A stretch of DNA of 64,000 nt, from NCBI GenBank assembly GCA_031551275.1, contig JAVBNX010000006.1, positions 189,215 through 253,214 on the forward strand, given 5' to 3'. Within the stretch, counting starts at the first letter, position 1, and each line of letters starts with the position of its first letter. The position numbers were made by a program, and so were the translations under genes. The DNA comes from JAVBMJ01 sp031551275. GTDB taxonomy: Bacteria > Bacteroidota > Bacteroidia > Bacteroidales > Rikenellaceae. A model generated the notes under the pieces. That model saw nothing but the letters and a program-made list of their open reading frames with translations. It searched no databases and had not been told where the DNA came from. This document shows positions 1 through 8,835 of this stretch, in pieces.

Positions 1-1790
1 ATGTTGTAGATGGTGCGCTCGTCGTTGCGCTTGAACACACCTATATATAAGATGTTCTTGGCGAAGAAGGCTTTGTCCTGGACCTTGGTGATGATGTAGC
101 GGCCGTCCCTGCAAAGGAGGATCACGTCGTCCAGGTCGGAGCAGTCGCAAACGTACTCATCATCTTTCATGGCCTTACCTATACCGAAAAAACCCTCCTC
201 GCGGTTGACGTAGAGCTTGGCGTTGGCGACCACCACCTTGGCAGCCTCGATCGAGTCGAAGGCGCGGAGTTCGGTCTTGCGCTCACGGCCCTTTCCGTAC
301 TTTTCGCGGATGCGCTCGTAGTGGGCGATCGTGTAGTCGGTCAGGTGCGCCAGATTGTGGTTGACCTGCTTCATCTCTTCCTCCAGGGCCTTGATGTGCT
401 CGTCGGCCTTGAAGGCGTCGAACTTGGAGATGCGCTTGATCTTGATCTCGGTCAGCTTGACGATGTCCTCGCGGGTGACCTCGCGGCGGAGTTTGGGCTT
501 GAAGGGGTCCAGGCCTTTGTCAATGGTGGAAATGACGTCCTCCCAGGTTTCGCAATCCTCGATGCTGTTGTAGATGCGGTTCTCGATGAAGATCTTTTCC
601 AGGCTCGACATGTGCCAATCCTCGGCCAACTCGTCGAGGCGGATCTCCAACTCGCGTTTCAGCAAATTGCGGGTGTTCTCCACGCTCACGCGCAGGATCT
701 CGGTGATGGGGGCGAAGTAGGGCTTCTGGTCGCGGATCACGCAACTGTTGGGCGAGATGCTGACCTCGCAGTCGGTAAAGGCGTACAGCGCGTCGATGGT
801 CTTGTCCGAGGATTCGTCGTTGCTGACGTGGATCACGATCTCTACACGGTCGGCCGTGTTGTCGTCGACCTTTTTGATCTTGATCTTGCCCTTCTCGTTG
901 GCTTTGATGATCGACTCCTTGATCGACTCGGTGGTCGTGCCGAAAGGGATCTCGGAGATGACCAGCGTGCGCTTGTCCTGTTTGGAGATGCGGGCGCGGA
1001 CCTTGACCGCCCCGCCCCGCAGGCCGTCGTTGTAGCGGCTCGCGTCCATCATGCCGCCCGTGGGGAAGTCGGGGTAGAGAACGTAGGGTTCGTCCCGGAG
1101 GCAGGCTATGGAGGCTTCGATCAGCTCGATAAAGTTGTGGGGCAGGATCTTCGAGGCCAGGCCCACGGCGATGCCCTCCACGCCCTGCATGAGCAGGAGC
1201 GGGAATTTGGCGGGCAGGGTGACCGGCTCCTGGTTGCGGCCGTCGTAGGAGAGCATCCACTCGGTCGTCTTGGGGTTGAAAAGCACGTCGAGGGCGAACT
1301 TGCTCAAACGGGCCTCGATGTAGCGCGCGGCGGCGGCGCTGTCGCCCGTCAGGATGTTGCCCCAATTGCCCTGGCAGTCGACCAGCAGATCCTTCTGGCC
1401 CAGTTGGACCAGCGCGTCGCCGATCGAGGCGTCGCCGTGGGGGTGGAACTGCATGGTGTGGCCGATCACGTTGGCCACCTTGTTGTAGCGGCCGTCCTCC
1501 ATGCGGCGCATGGAGTGCAAAATGCGGCGCTGCACGGGCTTGAGGCCGTCCTCGATGTGGGGCACGGCGCGCTCGAGGATCACGTAAGAGGCGTAATCCA
1601 GGAACCACTCCCGGTACATGCCCGTCATCTTGTGGATCGAGCCGTCGGGGGCGATCAGTTTGGCGAAACGGCTGCTCTTGGCGGGGGTGTTGTCGGCGGG
1701 GACTTCGGGTTGGTCCTCGTCGGGAATGGACTCATCCTCCGGGGCCTGCTCCGGAACCTGGTCCAACATATCGTCTAATTCTTCTGCCAT
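1..1790 (-). CDS. parC: DNA topoisomerase IV subunit A, C-terminal part cut off by window
   Basis: This is the ATP-independent DNA breakage and rejoining subunit of topoisomerase IV, which separates linked daughter chromosomes. The frame starts at the ATG at 1790 and stays open to base 1, giving about 596 codons, so the C-terminus lies outside the window. After an acidic leader of about 45 residues comes the winged-helix breakage domain. It contains the PHGDASIGDALV motif and the sequence AAARYIEARLSK, in which Tyr157 is the expected catalytic tyrosine. It starts 6 bp after the parE stop, so the two subunits are cotranscribed. GyrA is the alternative, but the short acidic N-terminus and pairing with the preceding B subunit favour ParC. 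Confidence 0.93.
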   Translation of the reverse strand, partial: MAEELDDMLDQVPEQAPEDESIPDEDQPEVPADNTPAKSSRFAKLIAPDGSIHKMTGMYREWFLDYASYVILERAVPHIEDGLKPVQRRILHSMRRMEDGRYNKVANVIGHTMQFHPHGDASIGDALVQLGQKDLLVDCQGNWGNILTGDSAAAARYIEARLSKFALDVLFNPKTTEWMLSYDGRNQEPVTLPAKFPLLLMQGVEGIAVGLASKILPHNFIELIEASIACLRDEPYVLYPDFPTGGMMDASRYNDGLRGGAVKVRARISKQDKRTLVISEIPFGTTTESIKESIIKANEKGKIKIKKVDDNTADRVEIVIHVSNDESSDKTIDALYAFTDCEVSISPNSCVIRDQKPYFAPITEILRVSVENTRNLLKRELEIRLDELAEDWHMSSLEKIFIENRIYNSIEDCETWEDVISTIDKGLDPFKPKLRREVTREDIVKLTEIKIKRISKFDAFKADEHIKALEEEMKQVNHNLAHLTDYTIAHYERIREKYGKGRERKTELRAFDSIEAAKVVVANAKLYVNREEGFFGIGKAMKDDEYVCDCSDLDDVILLCRDGRYIITKVQDKAFFAKNILYIGVFKRNDERTIYN

Positions 1791-1796
1791 CTTATC

Positions 1797-3653
1797 CTAT
1801 ACGGCCAGATCGGTAAGGTCGGCCTCGATTTTCAAGTTGTCGATGATAAAGCCCTGGCGCTCCATGGTGTTCTTGCCCATGTAGAACTCCAGCATATCGT
1901 GCAAAGGGTCGTCTTTGGTGAGCCTCACCTTTTCGAGCCGCATGTTCTCGCCGATAAACTCCTTGAACTCGTCGGCGGAGATCTCGCCCAGGCCCTTGAA
2001 GCGGGTAATCTCGGGGTTGGCGCCCAGTTTGGCAGTCGCTTTTTGCTTCTCTTCCTCGTTGTAGCAATAGATCGTCTCTTTTTTGTTGCGCACGCGGAAG
2101 AGGGGCGTTTGCAGTACGTGGAGGTGGCCCTGGTAGATTACCTCGGGGAAGAATTGCAGGAAGAAGGTCAGCAGCAGCAAACGGATGTGCATGCCGTCCA
2201 CGTCGGCGTCGGTGGCGACGATGATCTTGTTGTAGCGCAAATTCTCCATGCCGTCCTCGATGTTCAACGCGGCTTGCAGCAGGTTGAACTCCTCGTTCTC
2301 GTAGACCACACGCTTGGTCAAACCGTAGCTGTTCAGGGGTTTGCCCCTGAGGCTGAAGACCGCCTGGGTCTGGACGTCGCGGCTCGTGGTAATCGACCCG
2401 CTTGCCGAATTACCTTCCGTGATAAAGATCATCGTCTGCTCGGCCTGCTGGTGCTTGTCGCCCAAATGGACGCGGCAGTCGCGCAGTTTTTTGTTGTTCA
2501 GGTTGGCCTTCTTGGCGATCTCGCGCGCCTTTTTCTGGACGCCGGAGATCGCTTTGCGCTCCTTCTCGTTCTCGACGATCTTCTTCAACAGCACGTCCGC
2601 CATCTCGGGGTGCTTGTGCATGTAGTTGTCGAGCTCGGTCTTTAAAAAGTCGGTCACGAAGTTCCTGACCGTGGGGGCGTCGGGGGCCTTGGAGATGTGG
2701 GTGGAGGAGAGGTTGGTTTTGGTCTGGTTGCCGAAGACAGGCTCCATGATCTTGACGCTGATCGCCGCCACGATCGAGGTCCGGATATCGGAAGGCTCGA
2801 AGTCTTTTTTATAGAAATCCTTGATCGTGCGCGCCAAAGCCTCGCGGAAGGCCGCCTGGTGGGTGCCGCCGTGGATGGTGTTCTGGCCGTTGACAAAGGA
2901 GAAGTAGGTCTCGCCGTAGCCGCGGCCGTGGGTAATGACCACCTCGATGTTGGTCCCGGTCAAATGCACCGGCTCGTACAGGGGGTCGTCGCTCATGTTC
3001 TCGTTCAGCAGGTCCAGAAGGCCGTTCTTGCTGACGAAAGGGTTGCCGTTCAGGCGCATGACCAGCCCCACGTTCAGGTAGGCGTAGTTGCGCAGCATGG
3101 ACTCGACGTAGTCCATGTTGTAGTTGTAGTCGCCGAAGACCTCACGGTCGGGGGTAAACTCAACGAAGGTGCCGTTCTTGTCCCCTACCCCGCTCTCGCT
3201 CCGATCGTCGATCAGTTCGCCGCCGGAAAAGGTAACCGTGCGGGCCTGGCCCTCGCGGACGCTGCGGATGACGAATTTCGATGAGAGGGCATTGACCGCC
3301 TTGATGCCCACGCCGTTCAAGCCGACCGACATCTGGAAGGCGCCCGAGTCGTACTTGGCCCCGGTGTTGATCTTCGAGGCGGCGTCGGAGAGCTTGCCCA
3401 GGGGGATGCCGCGGCCGTAGTCCCTGACGGTGACCGTGTCGCCCTGGATCTCGATCTCGATCTGCTTGCCGAAGCCCATCATGTGCTCGTCGATCGAGTT
3501 GTCGATGGTCTCCTTGATCAGCACGTAGATCCCGTCGTCGGAGGAGGTGCCGTCGCCCAGCTTGCCGATGTACATCCCCGGGCGGCGGCGGATGTGCTCG
3601 TTCCAGCTTAGGGTCTGGATGTGGTCGTCGGTATAGTTGGCGGCTGCGGTCAT
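1797..3653 (-). CDS. parE: DNA topoisomerase IV subunit B
   Basis: This is the ATPase subunit of topoisomerase IV, 618 residues, close to the usual length for Bacteroidota. It opens with a GHKL ATPase domain (RRRPGMYIG at about 23-30, KETIDNSIDE at 47-56 with the ATP/Mg residues). A transducer domain follows, then a TOPRIM domain with Glu413 in EGNSASGSI and the acidic triad Asp482/484/486 in DADVDG. It ends shortly after the QxxRFKGLGE-type region, without the long insertion of enterobacterial GyrB. Its start overlaps the plsC stop by 4 bp (ATGA) and parC follows after 6 bp, so plsC-parE-parC form one operon. Confidence 0.95.
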   Translation of the reverse strand: MTAAANYTDDHIQTLSWNEHIRRRPGMYIGKLGDGTSSDDGIYVLIKETIDNSIDEHMMGFGKQIEIEIQGDTVTVRDYGRGIPLGKLSDAASKINTGAKYDSGAFQMSVGLNGVGIKAVNALSSKFVIRSVREGQARTVTFSGGELIDDRSESGVGDKNGTFVEFTPDREVFGDYNYNMDYVESMLRNYAYLNVGLVMRLNGNPFVSKNGLLDLLNENMSDDPLYEPVHLTGTNIEVVITHGRGYGETYFSFVNGQNTIHGGTHQAAFREALARTIKDFYKKDFEPSDIRTSIVAAISVKIMEPVFGNQTKTNLSSTHISKAPDAPTVRNFVTDFLKTELDNYMHKHPEMADVLLKKIVENEKERKAISGVQKKAREIAKKANLNNKKLRDCRVHLGDKHQQAEQTMIFITEGNSASGSITTSRDVQTQAVFSLRGKPLNSYGLTKRVVYENEEFNLLQAALNIEDGMENLRYNKIIVATDADVDGMHIRLLLLTFFLQFFPEVIYQGHLHVLQTPLFRVRNKKETIYCYNEEEKQKATAKLGANPEITRFKGLGEISADEFKEFIGENMRLEKVRLTKDDPLHDMLEFYMGKNTMERQGFIIDNLKIEADLTDLAV

Positions 3654-4396
3654 TGCTTATTTAATTTTTCTGTCATCATTTCCCGTGTCATCTCGGCCAG
3701 GGTGCGGGGGTCGTTGGCCTCCACGGTCAGGCGGTCGATGGGTTTTAAGGCGGTGACCGTGAACTTGTGGGGCATGGCCAGGCGCTTGCCTTTGATTACC
3801 GTTCCCGTGCCCTCGATCACGCAGGGCAGGACCGGGACGCCGTGGGCCTTGGCCACGGCGAAGGCGCCCTCCTTGAATTTGCCCACCCGGCCGTCCCTCG
3901 AGCGCGTGCCCTCGGGAAAAACGATGACCGAGGTGCCGCGTTCGAGGTGCGGGCCCGACTTGGCGATCATGCCTTTCAGGCTCTTGGCCGCGTTGCCCCG
4001 GTCGATGGCGATGTCGCCGTGCATCCACAGCACCATGCCGAAGACGGGCCACTTGTAGACCTCGCGCTTGGAGACCCACTTGAACGTGAGCGGCAGGACG
4101 TACATGATCGGGATGTCCAGCATCGAGTTGTGGTTGGTAACGATCACGCAGGGCTGCCTGGGGTCGACGTTCTCTTTACCCTCCAATTTAAGGCTCCACC
4201 ACGGGTTCATCCGAAAGATCGTGACCGCCCACCACTTCGAGGCGTGGTGCAGGATCACGCGCTCGCGGTCGAAGGCCACGGTCAGGATGAACACGGCGCA
4301 GAAGAACACCAGGTAAACCAGCGTAAATACCAACAACACAATACCATACAGTATCGTGCGAATATCGGGGGCGTTTCTCTCCATAATATCGTGCAA
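3650..4396 (-). CDS. plsC: 1-acyl-sn-glycerol-3-phosphate acyltransferase
   Basis: This protein of 248 residues should transfer an acyl chain to lysophosphatidic acid to give phosphatidic acid at the inner membrane. A hydrophobic segment lies at about residues 14-41. The acyltransferase HX4D motif is at 89-94 (NHNSMLD) and the glycerol-phosphate binding motif FPEGTRS at 160-166. The first ATG is used here; a second ATG four codons later is equally possible. It is the first gene of the plsC-parE-parC operon. I saw no TAnnTTTG box in the 120 bp upstream on this strand. Confidence 0.9.
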   Translation of the reverse strand: MHDIMERNAPDIRTILYGIVLLVFTLVYLVFFCAVFILTVAFDRERVILHHASKWWAVTIFRMNPWWSLKLEGKENVDPRQPCVIVTNHNSMLDIPIMYVLPLTFKWVSKREVYKWPVFGMVLWMHGDIAIDRGNAAKSLKGMIAKSGPHLERGTSVIVFPEGTRSRDGRVGKFKEGAFAVAKAHGVPVLPCVIEGTGTVIKGKRLAMPHKFTVTALKPIDRLTVEANDPRTLAEMTREMMTEKLNKQ

Positions 4397-4487
4397 TTTT
4401 ACGGAATTTTCCCCGGATTACTCACTCCACCCCACTCCAAGTTATTAACATAATTGCCACAACGGAACGCGCAAAAAAAATAATGTC

Positions 4488-4495
4488 TACCTTTG
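4488..4495 (+). promoter_or_regulatory. Bacteroidota -7 promoter box for fabD
   Basis: TACCTTTG matches the TAnnTTTG -7 consensus of the Bacteroidota primary sigma factor and lies 25 bp before the fabD start. No well-placed -33 TTG was seen. A TTG at 4454-4456 is 31 bp away, which is too far. Confidence 0.6.
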
Positions 4496-4520
4496 CGGCA
4501 CGAAAATAAAACGATTTTTT

Positions 4521-5399
4521 ATGAAAGCATTCGTATTTCCCGGACAGGGAGCGCAATTTACCGGCATGGGCAAGGAACTCTACGACACCGTGCCCGAGGC
4601 GAAAGCCATGATGGAAAAAGCCAACGAAATTTTGGGCTTCCGGCTTACCGATATTATGTTTACCGGCTCGGAAGAAGAGCTCAGGCAGACCAAAGTGACC
4701 CAGCCCGCCATCTTCCTGCACTCGGTCGTGCTGGCCAAATCGCTGGGCGCGGAGTTCAGGCCCGAGATGGTCGCGGGGCACTCGCTGGGCGAGTTTTCGG
4801 CGCTGGTGGCTGCGGGCGCGCTCGGCTTCGAGGACGGCCTGAAGCTGGTGTCGGCGCGGGCCATGGCCATGCAGAAGGCGTGCGAGGCGCAGCCCTCGAC
4901 GATGGCGGCCGTGCTCGGGTTGGACGACAAGACGGTCGAGGATATTTGCGCATCCATCGACGCGGTGGTCGTGCCGGCCAACTACAACTGCCCGGGGCAG
5001 CTCGTGATCTCGGGGTCGATCGAAGGGATCGACAAGGCGTGCGAGAAACTGCTGGCAGCCGGCGCTAAAAGGGCCCTCAAGCTGAGCGTGGGCGGCGCTT
5101 TCCACTCGCCGCTGATGGAGCCTGCAAGGGTGGAACTCGAGGCAGCCATCAAAGCGGCCCCCTTCAAGGCCCCCGTTTGCCCGGTCTACCAGAATGTGGA
5201 CGCCAAACCCTATACCGACCCCGAAAAGATCAAGGCCAATCTGATCGCCCAGTTGACCGCCCCGGTGCGCTGGACCCAGATTGCGGAGAACATGATCAGG
5301 GACGGCGCCGACCACTTTACCGAACTCGGCCCCGGCAAAGTGCTATGCGGGTTGATCGGGAAGGTCAGCCGGGATGTTGTCTGCGAGGCTAAGAGCTAA
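4521..5399 (+). CDS. fabD: Malonyl-CoA:ACP transacylase
   Basis: FabD loads malonate from CoA onto acyl carrier protein, the entry step for fatty acid elongation in the cytoplasm. The protein has 292 residues, a little under the usual 300-310. It begins with the family FPGQGAQ motif (6-12). It carries the nucleophile Ser88 in AGHSLGEFSALV, Arg113 in SARAMAMQ and the catalytic His195 in GGAFHSPLME. It stands alone between a divergent plsC operon and a terminator, so it is probably monocistronic. Confidence 0.96.
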   Translation: MKAFVFPGQGAQFTGMGKELYDTVPEAKAMMEKANEILGFRLTDIMFTGSEEELRQTKVTQPAIFLHSVVLAKSLGAEFRPEMVAGHSLGEFSALVAAGALGFEDGLKLVSARAMAMQKACEAQPSTMAAVLGLDDKTVEDICASIDAVVVPANYNCPGQLVISGSIEGIDKACEKLLAAGAKRALKLSVGGAFHSPLMEPARVELEAAIKAAPFKAPVCPVYQNVDAKPYTDPEKIKANLIAQLTAPVRWTQIAENMIRDGADHFTELGPGKVLCGLIGKVSRDVVCEAKS

Positions 5400-5579
5400 G
5401 GGTTTGTGGCTGCGCGTATAGCACGGCATCTTTCACACATCCTTCAGCTTCCAAATCCTCACGTACTTAAGTACGCTGCGGTTTGAAAGACTGAACGATG
5501 CGCAAAATCTGCCGCACTCTCCGCACAGCGCGCTCCTGGACGGACGCCAAGGCAAGACACAACGCAAATAAGACTAATT
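5400..5579. other. Intergenic stretch with a 14-bp perfect palindrome
   Basis: No gene is visible between fabD and the terminator at 5580. The stretch contains the perfect palindrome CGTACTTAAGTACG at 5462-5475 inside a sequence that looks like a chromosomal interspersed repeat. This is a guess from its compositional character; I cannot count copies here. Confidence 0.4.
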
Positions 5580-5605
5580 AAGGTGGGTTATTCCCACCTT
5601 TTTTT
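5580..5605 (+). terminator. Intrinsic terminator
   Basis: An 8-bp perfect stem (AAGGTGGG/CCCACCTT) with a 5-base loop is followed by five further T. It lies 180 bp after fabD and ends about 40 bp before the -33 element of the ROK gene. Confidence 0.8.
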
Positions 5606-5642
5606 GGCTGTTGATAAAAATTACTAAAAAAATTAAAAAATA

Positions 5643-5675
5643 TTGAACAAGGTGGGGAAATAGTAATTATATTTG
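5643..5675 (+). promoter_or_regulatory. Promoter of the ROK regulator gene
   Basis: TTG at 5643-5645 and TATATTTG at 5668-5675 match the Bacteroidota -33 and -7 elements with 22 bp between them. The start codon is 32 bp downstream. Confidence 0.65.
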
Positions 5676-5707
5676 TAAAAAATTTTAAGAACAAATTTTC
5701 CCATCGT

Positions 5708-6937
5708 ATGATATCGCTGAAGGAGTTCTTTAACCAGAACGACGACGAAATAAAAAAGGGGATTTCCCAAAAGAACAACATCATCAAGCGCAACATCGTG
5801 GCCTACATGGCGGCCAACGGGCAATGCACGCTGGCCGAGCTGACCAAGGAGCTGCACATCAGCATACCCACGATCACCAAGCTGGTCAACGAGCTTTTGC
5901 AGGAGAACCTGGTGGTGGACAACGGCAAGGTCGAGACCCCGGGCGGCAGGCGGCCCAACATCTTCGGGCTGGCCAACTCGGCGATCTACTTCGCGGGGGT
6001 GGACGTGTGCAGGCAGGACATCCGGTTCGTGATTACCGACCTGAAAAACAATGTGATTTACAGCGACATCGAGCCTGACTTCACGTTGACCGACACACCG
6101 GCGGCGTTGGAAAAGATCGAGGCGGTCATCGAGCAGTTCCTCGAGAAAAGCGGCGTGGACCGGGGTAAGATCCTCGGCATGGGCGTCTGCATGGCCGGGC
6201 GGGTAAACCCCAACACAGGGCGCAGCTACAAATACTTTACCGAGGAGCCCCGCTCGTTGAGGGACATCATCGAGCAGAAGACCGGGATCAAGGTGCTGCT
6301 GGAGAACGACACGCGCGCGCGGTGCTTCGCGGAGTACTTTACCGGGAACATCATCGACGAGAAGAACGTGCTCTACCTCCACCTCGGGCGCGGGGTGGCC
6401 GTCGGGATCGTCAACGAAGGCAAGCTCTACTACGGCAAATCGGGTTTCGCGGGCGAGTTCGGCCACACACCCTTCTTCGAGAACGAGATCATCTGCGGGT
6501 GCGGCAAGAAAGGGTGCCTGGAGACCGAGGTTTCCGGTATCGCGCTGGAGGCGAAGATCGTCACGCTGTTGAAGCAGGGGCGCAACTCGATCCTTAAAAA
6601 GATGTACGACAGGGGCGAGGTGATCCACATCAACGACATCGTGGAGGCGGCCAGGAAAGACGACAACCTGGCCATCGAGCTGCTGGGCGACGCGGGCGAG
6701 AAGGCGGGCAAGAGTATAGCGTTCCTTATCAACATCTTCAACCCCGAGCTGGTCATCATAGGCGGCAACCTCTCGCGGGCGGGCGACTACATCCTGCTCC
6801 CGCTGAAGGCGGCGGCGAGCAAGTACTCGCTCAGTTTGGTGTTCAACGACACCAAGTTCAGGCTCTCGCAGATGGGCGAAAGCACCGGGGCGTTGGGCGC
6901 GGCAATGCTGATCCGCAACAAGATCATCGGGCTGTAG
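5708..6937 (+). CDS. ROK-family transcriptional regulator (NagC/XylR type)
   Basis: The 409-residue protein joins an N-terminal winged helix-turn-helix (about 20-75, with TLAELTKELHISIPTITKLV) to a ROK sugar-kinase-like domain. Such proteins usually repress sugar or amino-sugar genes and release DNA when a sugar binds. The zinc-binding CGCGKKGCLE motif (Cys263, 265, 270) and the preceding GEFGH motif are intact. A DNA-binding domain argues for a regulator rather than a plain glucokinase. The following GNAT gene begins 21 bp later and could be cotranscribed. No sugar gene is adjacent, so the target is unknown. Confidence 0.88.
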   Translation: MISLKEFFNQNDDEIKKGISQKNNIIKRNIVAYMAANGQCTLAELTKELHISIPTITKLVNELLQENLVVDNGKVETPGGRRPNIFGLANSAIYFAGVDVCRQDIRFVITDLKNNVIYSDIEPDFTLTDTPAALEKIEAVIEQFLEKSGVDRGKILGMGVCMAGRVNPNTGRSYKYFTEEPRSLRDIIEQKTGIKVLLENDTRARCFAEYFTGNIIDEKNVLYLHLGRGVAVGIVNEGKLYYGKSGFAGEFGHTPFFENEIICGCGKKGCLETEVSGIALEAKIVTLLKQGRNSILKKMYDRGEVIHINDIVEAARKDDNLAIELLGDAGEKAGKSIAFLINIFNPELVIIGGNLSRAGDYILLPLKAAASKYSLSLVFNDTKFRLSQMGESTGALGAAMLIRNKIIGL

Positions 6938-6958
6938 AAACCACATAAACGGTTTGCC

Positions 6959-7564
6959 ATGGACGCACTTGAAACCGATCTGGTAAAACTCCGGGCTTTG
7001 GAGCCCGAAGATGTGGACATTCTCTACTTGTGGGAGAACGATTTGAACGTGTGGCGGGTCAGCAATACGGTCACGCCCTTCTCGAAGCACATCCTGCGCA
7101 GGTTCATCGCCAACCAGCGTTACGATATTTACGAAACCAAGCAGTTGAGGCTCATCATCGAGGCCAACCGACGCCAAGCCGAGAGTGACCGAGCTGGCTC
7201 GGATCACCAAGGCGCGAAGGAGGAAGGCGAAGCCAAGGAGGGCGCCAGGCCGGTCGGGGCCATCGATTTGTTCGACCTGGACCCCTACAACCGCAGGGCG
7301 GGCGTGGGGATACTCATCTACGACCCCAGGGACAAGGGGCAGGGGTACGCCTCCTCGGCGTTGGGGCTGCTGATCCGGTATTGCTTCGATATATTGATGC
7401 TCAACCAGTTGTACTGCAACGTGGATGCGAACAACACGCGCAGCCTGGCTCTGTTCCGCAGCAAGGAGTTCACCACCGTGGGGCTGAAAAAGGAGTGGGT
7501 GCGCACAACCGCCGACTGGCAGGACGAGTACCTGCTGCAACTGATCAATCCGAAGAAGTACTGA
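6959..7564 (+). CDS. GNAT-family N-acetyltransferase with an internal insertion
   Basis: This is a RimJ/SpeG-like acetyltransferase of 201 residues. The N-terminal part (LETDLVKLRALEPEDVDILY) and the acetyl-CoA region (GVGILIYDPRDKGQGYASSAL, then LNQLYCNVDANNTRSLALFR) follow the family pattern. Between the strand RLIIEA and the strand RPVGAIDLFDL there are about 26 extra, highly charged residues (about 70-96, Arg/Glu/Lys/Gly rich). They do not fit the fold and look like an in-frame repeat insertion. Homologues of this type would be expected to go directly from one strand to the next. Substrate unknown. Its last 20 bp overlap the 3' end of the convergent AraC-type gene. Confidence 0.85.
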   Translation: MDALETDLVKLRALEPEDVDILYLWENDLNVWRVSNTVTPFSKHILRRFIANQRYDIYETKQLRLIIEANRRQAESDRAGSDHQGAKEEGEAKEGARPVGAIDLFDLDPYNRRAGVGILIYDPRDKGQGYASSALGLLIRYCFDILMLNQLYCNVDANNTRSLALFRSKEFTTVGLKKEWVRTTADWQDEYLLQLINPKKY

Positions 7565-8708
7565 GCTTGCGGTACTGGGCGGGGCTCGTACCCGTCTCCC
7601 GTTTGAAAAAGGCGTTGAACGAGGAGAGGCTCTTAAAACCGACCCTCTCGGAGATCTCCACAATGGGGATCAAAACTGCCCCTTTGCTGAGCGCCTCCTT
7701 GGCCTCGCGCACGCGGTAGGAGTTCACAAAACCGATAAAATTGTTGCCGAAATCCTCGCGGATGACCGTCGAAAGGTAGGTCCGGTTGGTGTTCAGCCGG
7801 CGGGCCACGCTGTCGAGCCGCAGCTCCGGGTTGCGGTATTCGCGCTGCGTCTCCATCAACGTCTCCAACTCCTCACGCAATTTGCGGCGGATCTCAGGCG
7901 GGATGCCGTTGGTCGCCTGCATGGCATCGGGGCGGTTGCGGTCGGCCTCGGCGCGGGTGTAGATGTCCTGCTGGGAGAGCCCGAGGAAATTGATGGCCAG
8001 GTAGAAGCCCGCGTAGATAAAGTTGGAGGCGATGAAAAACCAGCCCACCTCGCCCGCGACGAAGAGGTCGGCCACCGTCCAGATCCCGTAAAGCGTGTAA
8101 AGCACGATCAGGTAGGGGACCCACGAAAGGCTGATATCCTCGCGGTAGGAGAACTGGGCGGCGATGTCGCTCTTGTGGCGACGGTAAAGGGCCAGCGTGC
8201 GCAGCCAGACCACCACGAACCAAACCGTGAAGGTCAGAAAGGCGGCTAAACGCAGGAGCACCATCGGGTGGGCGATGTTAGCCCGGATATCGCCGGGGGC
8301 ACTCAGGGCCGGGCCCTCGCCCCAGGTCAACAGGAACAGCCAATAGAGCGCCGTATATCCGCCCACGCACCAGACCAGGTTGCGGAACACCCTGCGGTTC
8401 TCCTCCCAGGGGCGCATCAACTCGCGGAAGTAGACGTAGATCAAAGTGGTGAGCGTGATGCAGACCAGGCTGTAGGAAAGCACGAGCTTCTCGGGCTCGA
8501 AGCCGGGACGCAGGTAATAGGCGCAAAGCATGACGGCCATGTAGGTGAAGATCAGCGTCGAGGCCAGGGCCAAAACCGTTTTCGGGCGGCTGCGGCCCCG
8601 CATGACCCACAAAAGCACGGCGCAGAACAGGGCCGATTCGATCAGCGTGGCGGAGGATATGAGGAACCATTCGTGGATCATGGGGTTGAACAGGTTGCGG
8701 TAATCCAA
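7545..8708 (-). CDS. Membrane-anchored AraC-family transcriptional regulator
   Basis: The 387-residue protein has a long hydrophobic N-terminal half with six or seven predicted membrane segments (about residues 15-235). A C-terminal AraC/XylS double helix-turn-helix follows at about 285-380 (RRLNTNRTYLSTVIREDFGNNFIGFVNSYRV and ISERVGFKSLSSFNAFFKRETGTSPAQYRK). This layout, a 7TM-like sensor fused to an AraC DNA-binding domain, is common in Bacteroidota and presumably reports an envelope signal. Two copies of AATTGTGAAAT just upstream may be its own operator. It is divergent from an outer membrane barrel gene, a plausible target. Confidence 0.87.
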   Translation of the reverse strand: MDYRNLFNPMIHEWFLISSATLIESALFCAVLLWVMRGRSRPKTVLALASTLIFTYMAVMLCAYYLRPGFEPEKLVLSYSLVCITLTTLIYVYFRELMRPWEENRRVFRNLVWCVGGYTALYWLFLLTWGEGPALSAPGDIRANIAHPMVLLRLAAFLTFTVWFVVVWLRTLALYRRHKSDIAAQFSYREDISLSWVPYLIVLYTLYGIWTVADLFVAGEVGWFFIASNFIYAGFYLAINFLGLSQQDIYTRAEADRNRPDAMQATNGIPPEIRRKLREELETLMETQREYRNPELRLDSVARRLNTNRTYLSTVIREDFGNNFIGFVNSYRVREAKEALSKGAVLIPIVEISERVGFKSLSSFNAFFKRETGTSPAQYRKLSTSSD

Positions 8709-8718
8709 AATTACAAAA

Positions 8719-8750
8719 AATTGTGAAATCCGGCCAAAGAATTGTGAAAT
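8719..8750. promoter_or_regulatory. Direct repeat, candidate operator
   Basis: AATTGTGAAAT occurs at 8719-8729 and again at 8740-8750, a spacing of 21 bp or two helical turns. It lies 10 bp upstream of the AraC-type gene and about 90 bp upstream of the divergent barrel gene. Tandem sites on one face of the helix are typical for AraC-family binding. Confidence 0.45.
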
Positions 8751-8835
8751 TAATCGGGCGGGAAGGCGTCGGCGTGGCGATTTTTGTAGTCAAAGGATGC
8801 GCACAAGGCCGTCCGTAACCTAATATCAATGTGTT

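Noticed and set aside
321..1778. Long open frame on the plus strand opposite parC
   Set aside because: Its product is a Val/Leu/Asp/Gly-rich antisense reading of the GC-rich parC gene; parC has clear topoisomerase motifs.
5633..7663. 676-codon minus-strand frame across the ROK and GNAT genes
   Set aside because: It is the shadow of two real plus-strand genes and has no domain of its own.
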